A stretch of DNA of 64,000 nucleotides from Apoda limacodes (taxonomy: Eukaryota > Arthropoda > Insecta > Lepidoptera > Limacodidae): assembly GCA_946406115.1 (NCBI GenBank), contig OX291551.1, positions 1,612,001-1,676,000 of the forward strand. Direction: 5' to 3'. A model generated the notes under the pieces. That model did no database searches. It saw only the letters and a program-made list of their open reading frames with translations, and was not told the DNA's origin. The position numbers and the translations under genes are program-made. Every line of letters starts with the position of its first letter. The stretch's first letter is position 1. Below are positions 63,480 to 64,000 of the stretch, piece after piece.

Positions 63480-64000
63480 AATTCATACGATGACAACTGT
63501 TTAGGGCATTCAAAAAATATATGATCCATAGTTCAAGCCACATTCAAACAAAGAATTGTCCCTGATCCTGAGTTTAGCTACATGTACCTGAGTACAAACA
63601 TGAACAAAGTAATCATTCTATTTGTATCACAATGATGGAAAAACCATGGTTTCGATGGGATATCAGGTTAAATGTCACCATACTTCTTACCTTTAAGTAT
63701 TTTGGAAACTTTCCATATTGAGTCCCAAGATTTTAATTAAGCAAAGAGAGAAGGTCATGGGAATATAATTTATGAGCTAAGGAGCCAGAGACAATGGCAT
63801 CCCTAGCGCATGAATCAGAAACTTCATTGCCCTGTATCCCTGAATGTCCTGGGATCTAGGCCAATACAACATCTATATCTTTACACAGACACTTACAAGG
63901 CTTCTTTTATTTTTAAGATGATTGGATTGGAAATGGAGATCTGCAACAAATCAAATCGATTTGCAAGAATTGCCTGTAGACAGCTTAATGAATCAGACAG
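63480..64000 (-). pseudogene. LINE RNase H fragment
   Basis: The minus strand reads DSLSCLQAILANRF, ILKIKEACKCLCKDIDVVL then IPGHSGIQGNEVSDSCARD, the RNase H domain (PGHSGIxGNExxD) of an RNase H-bearing LINE. Further stops appear towards 63300. It lies upstream (in transcription order) of the RT fragment at 62940, the wrong order for one element, so these are two insertions. Confidence 0.65.

Noticed and set aside
62940..64000. One LINE with RT and RNase H
   Set aside because: In transcription order the RNase H comes before the RT, the reverse of any known LINE, so two separate fragments are more likely.

Overview
This is a eukaryotic, almost certainly insect and probably lepidopteran, genomic window dominated by transposable elements. 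Supporting points are short host exons split by introns, AT-rich intergenic DNA, many non-LTR retrotransposon families (Jockey, CR1, RTE and RNase H-bearing types), TA-flanked IS630/Tc1-like elements, hAT-like MITEs, and small dispersed repeats of a kind I associate with moth and butterfly genomes. Two host genes can be recognised. One is ribosomal protein eL42 (RpL36A, three exons, 5729-12117, + strand). The other is the last exon of a WASH-complex subunit 3 (WASHC3/CCDC53) homologue (50377-50673, - strand). A third possible host exon lies at 58784-58847.

Layout. 1-4430: broken Jockey-type LINE (-). 5729-12117: RpL36A, whose 5.9 kb second intron holds a tRNA-like SINE head, RTE and RNase H LINE scraps, and a complete DD82E ('Sailor'-like) transposon with an apparently intact spliced transposase (9519-11629). 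12131-17025: AT-rich DNA with a GC-rich tandem duplication, LINE fragments and an unclassified transposon protein. 17032-29390: one complete Maverick/Polinton, bounded by 1.2 kb terminal inverted repeats and a 6-bp target duplication (TACATT). 29397-33800: dispersed repeats. 33830-37703: decayed pogo/Tigger-like element. 39090-46400: CR1 copy, hAT MITEs, RTE and BEL/Pao remnants. 46690-49735: very large near-perfect palindrome. 50377-50673: WASHC3 exon. 50810-56821: second DD82E-type element interrupted by a CR1 LINE with an intact 988-codon ORF. 57167-64000: Jockey, CR1/L2-like, RTE and RNase H LINE remnants, and a 33-bp minisatellite that repeats a splice donor.

The Polinton is the most interesting system. 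It encodes protein-primed DNA polymerase B, a packaging ATPase, retroviral-type integrase with a chromodomain, adenain-like protease, double jelly-roll major capsid protein, a probable penton protein and small virion-type proteins, all on the - strand. Four consecutive gene junctions overlap as stop/start (TAATG three times, ATGA once), which suggests coupled translation. Each terminal repeat carries its own copy of an unrecognised nuclear-type gene, with a TATA box and a small intron, transcribed inward from each end. The element looks recent but is disabled: the polymerase has a Val codon in place of a catalytic Asp and an internal deletion, the major capsid gene is frameshifted near its C-terminus, and a further conserved gene is broken.
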